64,000 nt of DNA, from positions 62,001 to 126,000 of the forward strand of contig JAUIKS010000030.1 of assembly GCA_030430565.1 (NCBI GenBank). The letters run 5' to 3'. Source of the stretch: Polyangia bacterium. Lineage in GTDB: Bacteria; Myxococcota_A; Polyangia; Nannocystales; Nannocystaceae. Below the pieces are notes generated by a model. The model saw only the letters and a list, made by a program, of their open reading frames with translations. It was not told where the DNA came from and did not search any database. Of the stretch, positions 52,640-61,300 are shown one piece after another (positions within the stretch are counted from its first letter, which is position 1; each line of letters starts with the position of its first letter). The position numbers were made by a program, and so were the translations under genes.

Positions 52640-52821
52640 AGCCTGACCGCGAGCCTCACACGAGTCCGCGTGGGTGGCAAGGCCGAACGGCCAAAACGGC
52701 AATTCATCGCGAACCAATGCACCCGCAAGCATCGCGCGCCAGGCTCCTGAGCCGCCGGCGACGCGAGCGCGAACACGCACGCAGCGAGCGCGCGCGCGAG
52801 GGGGCGGCTACACTCGGCGCC

Positions 52822-53769
52822 GTGGCGTCAGGCGATCCGCCCGGAGGCTCTGAACATGTCTTTTCAAGCAGCGGGGAGCCTCGTCGTGAGCGCGGGGGAG
52901 GGCGCGACGACGACCCTCGCGACGAGCAGCCTCGCTTCACCGTCGAGCGCGACGGCTTCTCCGAGCTGGAGCTCGCGCGCGCGCTGATGGAGGCCTCCGG
53001 ACGCGGTGACTACAGCTTCACGCCCGATCAGGCCTACGGCGCGCTCCGCCGGCAGCTCACGCGCGAGGACGCCTCCGGGCCCGCCGCCCTCCGCGTCGGC
53101 GCCGCGCTGTTCTTCGCCGCGCTCGCGCTCCTCTGCGTCGCGCTCGTCCTCACGCAGGCGCTTCGCCTTCACCTGCTGCTCGTCCCGCTCGTCCCGCTCG
53201 CGCTCGCCGCCTTCATGGCTCGCAGCGCCCGCCGCTCGCTGCGTCGCCCCCCGAGCCGCGCGACCTTTCACGCCGCGCTGCGCACCTGGGCGCAGGATCG
53301 CCGCGACCTCCGGCTGATCGACGGCGCGGGCCGGCTCGCGCTCCCGCCCGGCGCCCACTACCGCGGCGCCGCCACGACCACCCCGCCGCCCCGCGACGCG
53401 TCGGCCCCCGGGCGCCGGGCGGTGCTCGTCTGCGAGCGCGACGAGCTCGTCGACGTGCTCGTCGACAACGGCCTCGACCGCGAATGTGACCTCGCGATCA
53501 TCTCGGAGCGCGGCTACCCCGACCACGCGCTGAGGGCCGCCCGCGCGCGCCTCGAGCGTGATCCTACATGTCCAATTATTTATATCGCCTCCGCGCCCGC
53601 GCCCCGTCGACGCGCGCGCCTCGACGCCCTCGGGCTGCCCGTCGACGCGCGCCCGGTGATCACGATCCCGGCCGGCGACCGCCCGGGCCCGGCCGCGCCC
53701 CACGAGCTGCCCTACCCCGCGCTGCGAGAGCTCGTGCTCGCGTCGCTCACCGTCACAGCGCACGGATGA
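52822..53769 (+). CDS. Membrane protein with two central helices, family unknown
   Basis: A 315-residue protein. Residues 1-95 are polar and Arg/Asp-rich, a helical hairpin at about 98-145 (AALFFAALALLCVALVL and LLLVPLVPLALAAFM) crosses the membrane twice, and residues 150-315 form a soluble domain with strands such as RRAVLVCERDELVDVLVDNGL and CPIIYIASA. TACACT (52809-52814) ends 7 nt before the GTG at 52822, supporting that start. The last 17 bp overlap the convergent EF-Tu-like gene. An ATGTCT half-site at 52856 lies inside the gene and is probably chance. No function inferred. Confidence 0.65.
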   Translation: MASGDPPGGSEHVFSSSGEPRRERGGGRDDDPRDEQPRFTVERDGFSELELARALMEASGRGDYSFTPDQAYGALRRQLTREDASGPAALRVGAALFFAALALLCVALVLTQALRLHLLLVPLVPLALAAFMARSARRSLRRPPSRATFHAALRTWAQDRRDLRLIDGAGRLALPPGAHYRGAATTTPPPRDASAPGRRAVLVCERDELVDVLVDNGLDRECDLAIISERGYPDHALRAARARLERDPTCPIIYIASAPAPRRRARLDALGLPVDARPVITIPAGDRPGPAAPHELPYPALRELVLASLTVTAHG

Positions 53770-54958
53770 CGCGCCCGAGCGCGAGCCCGCGACGGGTCTG
53801 AAGCGCCGCCGGCGTCCCCTCCCACGCGACGACCGGTCGCGCGAGCTGCAGGTCGTACACCAGCACCCCGTCGAGGCGCGCCCCCTGCGAGCTCGAGAGC
53901 AAGCTCGCCGCGACCTCGTCGGTGTGCACCCGCAGCGAGAGACCTCCCGGGGGGATCCGGAAGACGCCCGCCTCGGCCTCCTCGACCGCCCCGTCGCGCG
54001 GCGGGATGACATCGTCGATCGTGATCCGAACGAAGCGCGCGGGACGGGGGGACTCCGCGCTCACGAGGACCGAGCCGACGCGCACGTGATCCTCGCTCGG
54101 TCCGCGGATCACCACGCACAGGGTGTCGCCCGCCGACGCCCGCCGCAGCTCCCGCCCGAGCAGGTCGAGGCCGGCGATCGTCGCCGCGTGCGCGCTCCCG
54201 TCGGCGCCGATCAGGCTCACGCGCTCGTGCAGCGTAATCGCGCCGCGCTCGATCTTGCCGGCGACGAGGCAGCGGCTCCCGCCGCGGTTGAGCACCGACT
54301 CGATCGGGAGGAGCAACGCCGCGCCGGGATCGCGCGCGGGCAGACGCACGCGTCGCTCCAGCGCCTCGACGTAGGCGTGCACCGCCCCCGCTCCCCACAC
54401 GCCGCGCTCACCGGCCATGACCAGCGTCGCGCTCCCGCGGATCACCGGCAGCGCGTCGCCGTCGACGCCGAGCGCCCACATCACCTCGCGCAGCGCCGCC
54501 TCGGTCTCGTCGACCTCACGCGCGCGCGCGCAGCGATCGACCATGCTGACGAAGCCGATCCACGCGCCCACCCCGGCGGCGCGCAGCTCGTCGACGGACC
54601 GCGCCAGCGCGCTCGCAGCGACGGGGCTCCCCGCGGCGACCACCACCACCGCGACATCGAGCTGACGCAGCCCGCCGACGTGCCGACGGCGAAAGCCCGC
54701 GCGATCGGCCGGCTGATCGAGGTGGATGTAGCGCCGCGTCGCGCCCTCGTACTGCACGTAGTAGTTGGGCCCGGAGTAGTAGACCCCCTTACGGTATGCC
54801 CCCTCTAGCTCCTCGATCGTCCGCGCGTAGGCGCGTCCGCGACCCGCGAGCACCTTCGTGATCACGACCGCCAGCGTCGTCTTCCCGCTCCCGCGCGGCC
54901 CGATCATCCCGACGTTGATCGCCGGCTTGAGCGCGCCCGTGCTGCCGAAGCTCGTCAT
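53753..54958 (-). CDS. Degenerate EF-Tu paralogue
   Basis: A 401-residue protein with the length and domain order of elongation factor Tu. Domain I aligns from INVGMIGPRGSGKTTLA to TIEELEGAYRKGV, NYYVQYEGATRRYIHLDQP and PVIRGSA; domain II from LLLPIESVL, AGKIERGAITLHERVSLIG; then domain III. Key GTPase motifs have changed: the P-loop GHVDHGKT reads GPRGSGKT (Gly20-Thr27), the DCPGH switch II reads DQPAD, so the catalytic His is lost, and the NKxD guanine-specificity motif reads SMVD (138-141). Nucleotide binding may persist but EF-Tu-like GTP hydrolysis is doubtful. TACGCT on the minus strand (54973-54968) ends 9 nt before the ATG. It could act as a regulator or decoy in translation; role unknown. 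Confidence 0.85.
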   Translation of the reverse strand: MTSFGSTGALKPAINVGMIGPRGSGKTTLAVVITKVLAGRGRAYARTIEELEGAYRKGVYYSGPNYYVQYEGATRRYIHLDQPADRAGFRRRHVGGLRQLDVAVVVVAAGSPVAASALARSVDELRAAGVGAWIGFVSMVDRCARAREVDETEAALREVMWALGVDGDALPVIRGSATLVMAGERGVWGAGAVHAYVEALERRVRLPARDPGAALLLPIESVLNRGGSRCLVAGKIERGAITLHERVSLIGADGSAHAATIAGLDLLGRELRRASAGDTLCVVIRGPSEDHVRVGSVLVSAESPRPARFVRITIDDVIPPRDGAVEEAEAGVFRIPPGGLSLRVHTDEVAASLLSSSQGARLDGVLVYDLQLARPVVAWEGTPAALQTRRGLALGRVIRAL

Positions 54959-55042
54959 CCGGCGGCCAGCGTATCTCGGCCGCGCGGCCCGCCGCCACGC
55001 TCGGACCTGCGCTTTGTGCCAGCGCGCCCGCGCGCCAATAAC

Positions 55043-55064
55043 ATGTCTTAAAAGACACTATAAT
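55043..55064 (+). promoter_or_regulatory. Dyad ATGTCT-TAAA-AGACAC joined to TATAAT
   Basis: The dyad (55043-55058, 11 of 12 arm bases) is followed without a gap by a perfect TATAAT -10 (55059-55064), 88 bp before the ATG at 55152. The expected -35 region (CAATAA) is poor, so the dyad may bind an activator in the spacer. The same geometry is seen at 57021-57042. Confidence 0.6.
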
Positions 55065-55151
55065 CCGGGCGTGACACCAGGGCGCGGCCGCGCCCGCGCC
55101 CTCGGGCTCGTCGCGCCTATTCCCCGTCGATCCGCCGAGGAGCTGGACTCA

Positions 55152-57008
55152 ATGACCTCTCGACCCCCTCACCGCCCCGCGCGCCCCGGCGCGCCGCTCT
55201 CCCTCATCGCCGCCGCCGCGCTCGCCACCACCCTCGGCGCCTGCTCCGACGACGTCGGGCAGACCGGGACCACCGGCGACGACACCGCGGGCAGCTCGAG
55301 CGCGAGCTCGGACCCGAGCGCCGGCCCGGCGACGGGCTCGACCTCCTCGGACACGACCGTCGGCCCGGGCGGCTCCGAGAGCGACAGCGACAGCGACACG
55401 ACCATGTCCCAGAGCTGCCCCGGGCAGGAGAACGCCTGCGGCGGCTGTGACCCGCTGCCCCAAGAGCCAGGCGGGGAGTGCAACGGCTGCGACGAGAACA
55501 TGTGGACCTGCGACGGCGACAACAACGTCGTCTGCGCAGGCGACGACCCCGACGCGCAGGACTACTGGCCCGACATGGACGGCGACGGCTACGGCGACGA
55601 CGACGTCGCCCCCTCGGGCTTCTGCGTCCCGCCCGACGACGGCTGGGTGCCGCAGGCCGGCGACTGTGAAGACGACGAGCCCAGCGCGAACCCCGAGGGG
55701 ACCGAGGTCTGCAACGGCGTCGACGACGACTGCGACGGCCAGACCGACGAGGGCCCCGACGGCGCGAACTGCCAAGACGTGTGCTGCGACGTGACCCTCG
55801 AGTGCAACGGGGTCGGCTGCGCCGACAAGTGCCAAGCCGGCGTCCTGTGCGGCGAGGACCTCGACATCTGCTGCGAGCAGGGCGAGATCTGCTACGCCAA
55901 CGCCTGCGTCTCGCCCGGCATCGAGTGCGAGTTCGACGAGGAGTGCCCGCTCGGCGACGTCTGCGCCCCCGGCGTCGACCAGTGCATCCCCGGCGAGGCC
56001 CAACCTGACTGCGAGTTCATCCCCGAATTCGGCCCGATCGAGCCGACCCAGGGCTGCAAGTGGAAGGGCGCCGGCCTGCCCAACTCGGGCTGGGAGGACG
56101 TGGTCGCCACGCCGATCGTCATCAACCTCACCGACGACAACGGCGACGGCCTCACCAACGACGACGACAACCCCGAGATCGCGTTCCTGACCTACAACTT
56201 CCCGAACGGCTGCTGCAACGCGCCCGCGGTGCTGCGCATCGTCGACGGCCAGTGCAACGACGACCAGACCATGACGACGCTCGCGTCGATCTCGTCGCCG
56301 CAGCTCACCAACGACGCCGGCATCGCCGCGGGCGACCTCGACGGCGACGGCGTGCCCGAGCTCGTCGCGATCACCCGCAACGGCAGCCCGCAGGGCACCG
56401 TCGCGTTCAAGCGCGTCACCGACGACGGCACCCAGTGGGAGGTCCTGTGGCACAACACCGAGTACCCGACCTGGAACGTGCACAGCCGCGGCGGCGCCGT
56501 CATCTCGCTCGCCGACCTCGAGGGTGACGGCGATCCCGAGGTCATCGTCGGCAACGTCGTGCTCGACGGTCAGTCCGGCATGCTCAAGTGGGACGGCGTA
56601 GTCACCTCCGGCGGCGCCGGCGGCATCGGCAACAACGGCTTCCTCGGCCCCTCCTCGACCGTCGCCGACCTCGACCTCGACGGCACCCAAGAGGTCATCG
56701 CCGGCAACACCGCCTACGCCGCCGACGGCACCGTGCTCTGGACCTACGACTTCACCACGCAGAACTCCCCGTGCGGCGGCACCCTGCCCTGCGACGGCTT
56801 CAACGCGGTCGGCGACTTCGACGACGACGACGAGGGCGAGGTCGTCATCATCCGGCGCGGCGAGGTCTTCATCCTCGACACCGACGGCGCCGAGCTGTTC
56901 CGCGTGCCGCTGCCCTCGGCCGGCTGCGCCAACAACGAGTCAGGCCCCCCGACCGTCGCCGATTTCGACGGAAACAGCGACCCTCACGAAATCGCTCTAG
57001 CCGCGTAA
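55152..57008 (+). pseudogene. FG-GAP/MopE-type lipoprotein cut short at an element boundary
   Basis: A 618-residue frame. The signal peptide ends TTLGAC, a Ser/Thr linker follows, then Cys-rich modules including the MopE-type metal motif GDCEDDEPSANPEGTEVCNGVDDDCDGQTDE (in content), then FG-GAP/VCBS repeats from about residue 330 (GDLDGDGVPELVAI, ADLEGDGDPEVIVG, ADLDLDGTQEVIAG, GDFDDDDEGEVVII). The frame stops in mid-repeat at ADFDGNSDPHEIALAA. The last 17 codons use gat, gga, cct, gaa, gct, cta and end TAA, unlike the GC-ending codons before them, and the integrase gene follows. I read this as a host gene interrupted by insertion, its true end lying beyond the element. The truncated product may still be made. 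ATG at 55152 follows GAGGAG by 8 nt. Confidence 0.75.
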
Positions 57009-57012
57009 ATTC

Positions 57013-57042
57013 TTGAATTCATGTCCTAAAAGACATGATAAA
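57013..57042 (+). promoter_or_regulatory. Integrase promoter with dyad in the spacer
   Basis: TTGAAT (57013-57018) and GATAAA (57037-57042) are 18 bp apart, and the spacer contains ATGTCC-TAAA-AGACAT (57021-57036; CATGTC and GACATG are a perfect 6-bp pair). The dyad abuts the -10 box exactly as at 55043-55064. It is probably a regulated promoter for the integrase at 57085. Confidence 0.6.
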
Positions 57043-57084
57043 AGGACGCTTGCTTGGGGTCGTTTAATGGGTCGAAATTGAGCC

Positions 57085-58335
57085 ATGCCAGTCATCACCG
57101 AACGGCTTGTCAGCAGACTTCAGCCACGCAAGAAGAAATACGAGATCTCCTGCTCGTCGCTGCGCGGTTTCATGCTGCGTGTGCTTCCGAGCGGGAAGAA
57201 GGTCTACTTCGCGCGGGTTCGACATGGCGGAAAAGACACGCGTCAGAGAATCGGTCTCGCGAGCGAGATCCCGTTTGACGAGGCTCGCCGACTCGCGGGT
57301 GACTTGCTGGCCCGAGCTATGGCAACGAGCAGACCTCGTGTCGGAGCGTCTCACCGCGCCTCAGTAGAGGCTCCTGACACGTCGCCGTACGTTCGCGATT
57401 TTACGCGACGGTTCGTTGACGGCCACGTCAGGATCGCTATCAAACCCGCGACAGCGCGGCGGTACGAACTCGCGCTCAAGAACCATATCCTGCCTCGCTT
57501 CGGGTCGGTCCGGCTCGCCGCGATCACACGTGAGGATGTTGAAACGTGGGTTGGGTCGTACACCGACAAGCCGCAGGCGGCTCGCTGCGCGTGGCAGGTA
57601 CTGTCGTGCCTGTTCGGTAAAGCGATCCAGTGGGACGCCTTGCCCGCGAACCACCTGATCCCGACACGAGGCGTTCGCACGAAGCAGCCGAAGGTGAGAG
57701 ACCGATTTCTCACCGCCGACGAGCGAGCACGCATCGAGGTCGTGATCCAACAAGGACTCGATACTCCGCGGAACCAGCCGGGTGGCCTGCACTGGGCAAT
57801 TGCTTACGCTATACGAACACTCGCGCTCACCGGAATGCGGTCGAGCGAGGTCTACAGCTTGTCGTGGGAGCGGGTCGATATGGCGCGGAGGTCCTTTAGA
57901 CTCCCAGACTCCAAGACGGGCCAGAAGGTAGTGTCGTTCTCCGAAGAGGTCCGGGAACTCCTAATCGAGGTTGCCCGTCTCGGGGACGGACGCTCGAAGT
58001 GGGTGTTCCCAAGCTGGGACGGTAGCGGGCACGTCGCTCGAGCTAGCGTGGGGAAGGCGTGGAGAAGAATCCGGACGAAGGCGGGCCTTGGCTCCGACGT
58101 GGTTGTTCACACTCTACGCCACAGTTTCGCAAGCGACGCAATCATGGGCGGAGTTCCCCTAGCGGTCGTAGGCAAGATGCTCGGGCACAGGCGTCCGAGC
58201 ACTACGGCTCGGTACGCGCACGTATCGGATACGGCGGTCGAGGAAGCGCTTCAGAAGACGAGCGAGCGAATCGTTGACGCCCAGCAAGGTCGGTCGGAGG
58301 AACAGCGCAAACTGCGGAAACGACGAAAGAAGTGA
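57085..58335 (+). CDS. Tyrosine recombinase (integrase)
   Basis: A 416-residue site-specific recombinase with the domain order of P4-like integrases: an arm-type binding domain (residues 1-90, with YFARVRHGGKDTRQRIGLASEIPFDEARRLA), a SAM-like core-binding domain (100-200), and the catalytic domain. Active residues are visible: Arg252 in LTGMRSSEV, Lys277 in DSKTGQK, His342 and Arg345 in HTLRHSF, His368 in MLGHRRPS and the nucleophile Tyr377 in TARYAHV. All are present, so it should be active. It directly follows the truncated lipoprotein gene, and codon usage is less GC-biased than the host. Its promoter contains the recurrent dyad. No tRNA gene adjoins, so the target seems to be protein-coding sequence. 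Confidence 0.93.
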   Translation: MPVITERLVSRLQPRKKKYEISCSSLRGFMLRVLPSGKKVYFARVRHGGKDTRQRIGLASEIPFDEARRLAGDLLARAMATSRPRVGASHRASVEAPDTSPYVRDFTRRFVDGHVRIAIKPATARRYELALKNHILPRFGSVRLAAITREDVETWVGSYTDKPQAARCAWQVLSCLFGKAIQWDALPANHLIPTRGVRTKQPKVRDRFLTADERARIEVVIQQGLDTPRNQPGGLHWAIAYAIRTLALTGMRSSEVYSLSWERVDMARRSFRLPDSKTGQKVVSFSEEVRELLIEVARLGDGRSKWVFPSWDGSGHVARASVGKAWRRIRTKAGLGSDVVVHTLRHSFASDAIMGGVPLAVVGKMLGHRRPSTTARYAHVSDTAVEEALQKTSERIVDAQQGRSEEQRKLRKRRKK

Positions 58336-58390
58336 CTCCCGCTCAAAGTTAAAGGGCCGCGATCATACGCGGCTCCCTATCTCGCTTTTA

Positions 58391-61300
58391 CTACCGTGCA
58401 TGCAGCAATGGGTCGCAGATGTGTGCGGCCTCGGGGTACTCGTTCTTGAACGGTTCGAGGCGTTGACATCCAATACGGGCAAGTTCGCGTGGGGGGATCG
58501 GCCAGGAGATGGAACCATCTGGCCGTCGCAGGCCGATCCGGTCTTTGAGATCGGTGAGTAGTTCGCCGGTTTCTGGACTCCAGACCTTGGCGGTGAAGTC
58601 GGCGCTCGCGGTCGCAATGGAAGACCCGTCTGGGGCGAAGACGATAGCGTTGACATCGCTACGGTGACCGCGCAGGGTTGCAATATTCACATATGAGACA
58701 GCGTCCCAGACACGCGCGCTTGTATCGACAGAAGCGGTAGCGATGCGCGTGCCATCGGGCGAGTAGGCCAGCGAGTAGACTTCGTTCTCATGCCCCCGGA
58801 GAATAGCGACGATGTCTCCCGAGTCGGCGTTCCAGATCCGGGCGGTTTTATCAAAACTAGCGGATACAATATGCTCCCCATCAGGAGAGTAAACCAATCC
58901 GACGACATAGTTCTCGTGGCCGTGAAGCGTGGTGATATGGCTACCGGACGAAGCGTCCCAGATTCGCGCAGTTCTATCCCAAGATGCGGTGGCGATGTGA
59001 GCACCATCCGGGGAGTAGGCAATCGCTACGACGTAATTCTCATGACCGTGGAGCGTGGTGATAGCTTCGCCGGAAGCAGCGTTCCAGATACGTGCGGTTT
59101 TGTCTGCGCTAGTGGTGGCGAGACGAGAGCCGTCGGGAGAGTAGACCAGTGCTCCGAGTGGCTGTTTGTGACCGTGGAGGGTAGCGACGAGGATACCAGA
59201 CGTGGCATCCCAGACGCATGCGATGTTATCGTAGCCAGCGGTAGCGATACGATCGCCGTCGGGTGAGTACGCTAACGCTCCGACTGAGTTTTCGTGACCG
59301 TGAAGAGTGTCGACGAGTTCACCAGACGCAGCGTCCCAGACGCGCGCCGTGTTGTCCCAGGAGGCGGTAGCAATGCGAGAGCCGTCCGGCGAGAACGCAA
59401 CCGCGACAACATAGTTCGTGTGACCGTCGAGTGTATCGATGAGGACACCGGACCCGGCATCCCATACTCGTGCTGCATTATCGTAACCAGCAGTGGCAAT
59501 ACGGGCACCGTCCGGTGAGTAGGCAACTGCGACAACTGAGTTCGTGTGGCCTTGGAGCGTGGCAATGTTATCGTCGGGCCTAACGTCCCAGATATGTACG
59601 GTTCGATCGAAGCCAGCAGTGGCAATACGCGCGCCATTGGGCGAGTAGGCAACCGCGACGACAGAGTTCTCGTGGCCGCGAAGCGTGGCAATGGCGTCGC
59701 CGGTCACGGAGTCCCAAACACGCGCGGTTCTATCGTAGCCGACGGTGGCAATGCAAGAGCCGTCGGGCGAGTAGGTTAACGCGACGACAGAGTTCTCGTG
59801 GCCGCGGAGTGTCGCTACCGGATCGCCGGATGTAGCGTCCCAGATGCGTACTGTCTTATCCCATGAGGCCGTGGCGATGCGCGTGCCATCCGGTGAGTAG
59901 GCCAGCGCTCCGACAAAGTTCTCGTGGCCATGGAGCGTGTAAAGAAGATCGCCGGATGTAGCGTCCCAAACACGCGAGGTGTTGTCACTGCTGGCTGTGG
60001 CGACGCGAGCACCGTCGGGTGAATAGGCCAGTGCCCGAACAGAATCGTCATGGCCGCGGAGCGTAGCGACGAGAGCACCGGATGTAGCATTCCAGAGGCG
60101 CGCTGTGTTGTCTGCGCTGGCTGTGGCGATACGTGTGCTATCGGGCGAGTAGACGACTACACGAATAGGACTCTTATGGCCGCGGAGTGTCGCTATAAGG
60201 TCGCCGGACATCGCGTCCCAGATACGTGCTGTTTTGTCGTCGCCAGCCGTGGCGATACGAGCACCATCCGGCGAGTAGGCGACCGCGACGACAGAGTTCT
60301 CGTGGCCGCGGAGTGTCGCTATGAGGTCGCCTGATCTAGCGTCCCAAACACGCGCGGAATGATCCCTAGAGGCGGTGACGATGCGCGCACCGTCGGGCGA
60401 GTAGACCAACGCGGTGACAGCGTTCTCGTGGCCGTCGAGCGTGGCAACTAGGGCTCCGGACGCAGCGTCCCAGATGCGCCCGGATTTATCCCAGGAGGCG
60501 GTCGCTATGCGAGAGCCGTCAGGCGAGAACGCAACCGCGCGTACCGTATCGCCGTGGCCTTTTAGTGTATACGCGGGTCTGAATATCGTAGCGTCATCGG
60601 CGAGCACATGTCCGAGGGCATCCGTCGCCTCGGGAGGTGGAGAGCGAGCCCAGGTAGGAGCGTAGGCCCCGACGGCTAGAACTCCCAATTTTAGCGCTTC
60701 TCCCTCGCTATTCTCCGGAATTAGCATCTTCGCACGTAGTCCCTGCTGCGCGCTAAGAGCATTTCTTAGCTTAACCTCGCCAGCTATCAATGCCGAGTTT
60801 TGCTCTTCAACGACGAGTTTTTCCGCGGCCAGAGCCTCTCGACTAGTCAGAGCGTTTGCTCGTGCTGTTTCGGCCGAGCGCCACTGGGTCGCCGCTATAA
60901 CGCCCAACACCGCCATCGCCAGGAACCCGAGCGAGAGCCCGATAATGAGCACACGAAGGCGTGTGCGCTGCTCGCAGGTCTCGATCGCCTCGAGCATCAC
61001 ACGGACCGACTCAAAGCGTTTGTTGCGATCTACGTCAAGCGCTCGCTCGAGAATTCGCCGCAACCACGTAGGTACAGTGCTGTTTGTAGGTACAGGTTCT
61101 AGTGAACCTGATGTCACCGTGATTGCGAGTTTGGCAAAAGTGTCTCCGGCGAAAGGTCTGCGCCCGTAGAGCGCCTCCCACAACGTGATAGCGAGCGCGA
61201 ACTCGTCTGTTCTCTCATCGGCCGTCGAACCAGTGAACTGCTCGGGGGCCATGTACGCCGGCGTTCCCATGATTGCGCCCGCTGCTGTCAGTTCAACCGA

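Noticed and set aside
52856..52871. ATGTCT-TTTC-AAGCAG after the start of the 52822-53769 gene
   Set aside because: The second arm matches poorly and the site lies in coding sequence downstream of the inferred promoter.
53568..53583. ATGTCC half-site followed by AT-rich sequence, like the recurrent dyad
   Set aside because: It lies within well-supported coding sequence (PTCPIIYIAS) and lacks the second arm.
57009..57084. tRNA gene or tRNA end as the integrase attachment site
   Set aside because: No cloverleaf or conserved T-arm is visible near the integrase; the disrupted protein gene explains the boundary better.
58560..60590. Regularly spaced repeats that might be a CRISPR array
   Set aside because: The period is 126 bp, the units are contiguous and translated as WD40 repeats, and no cas gene is present.
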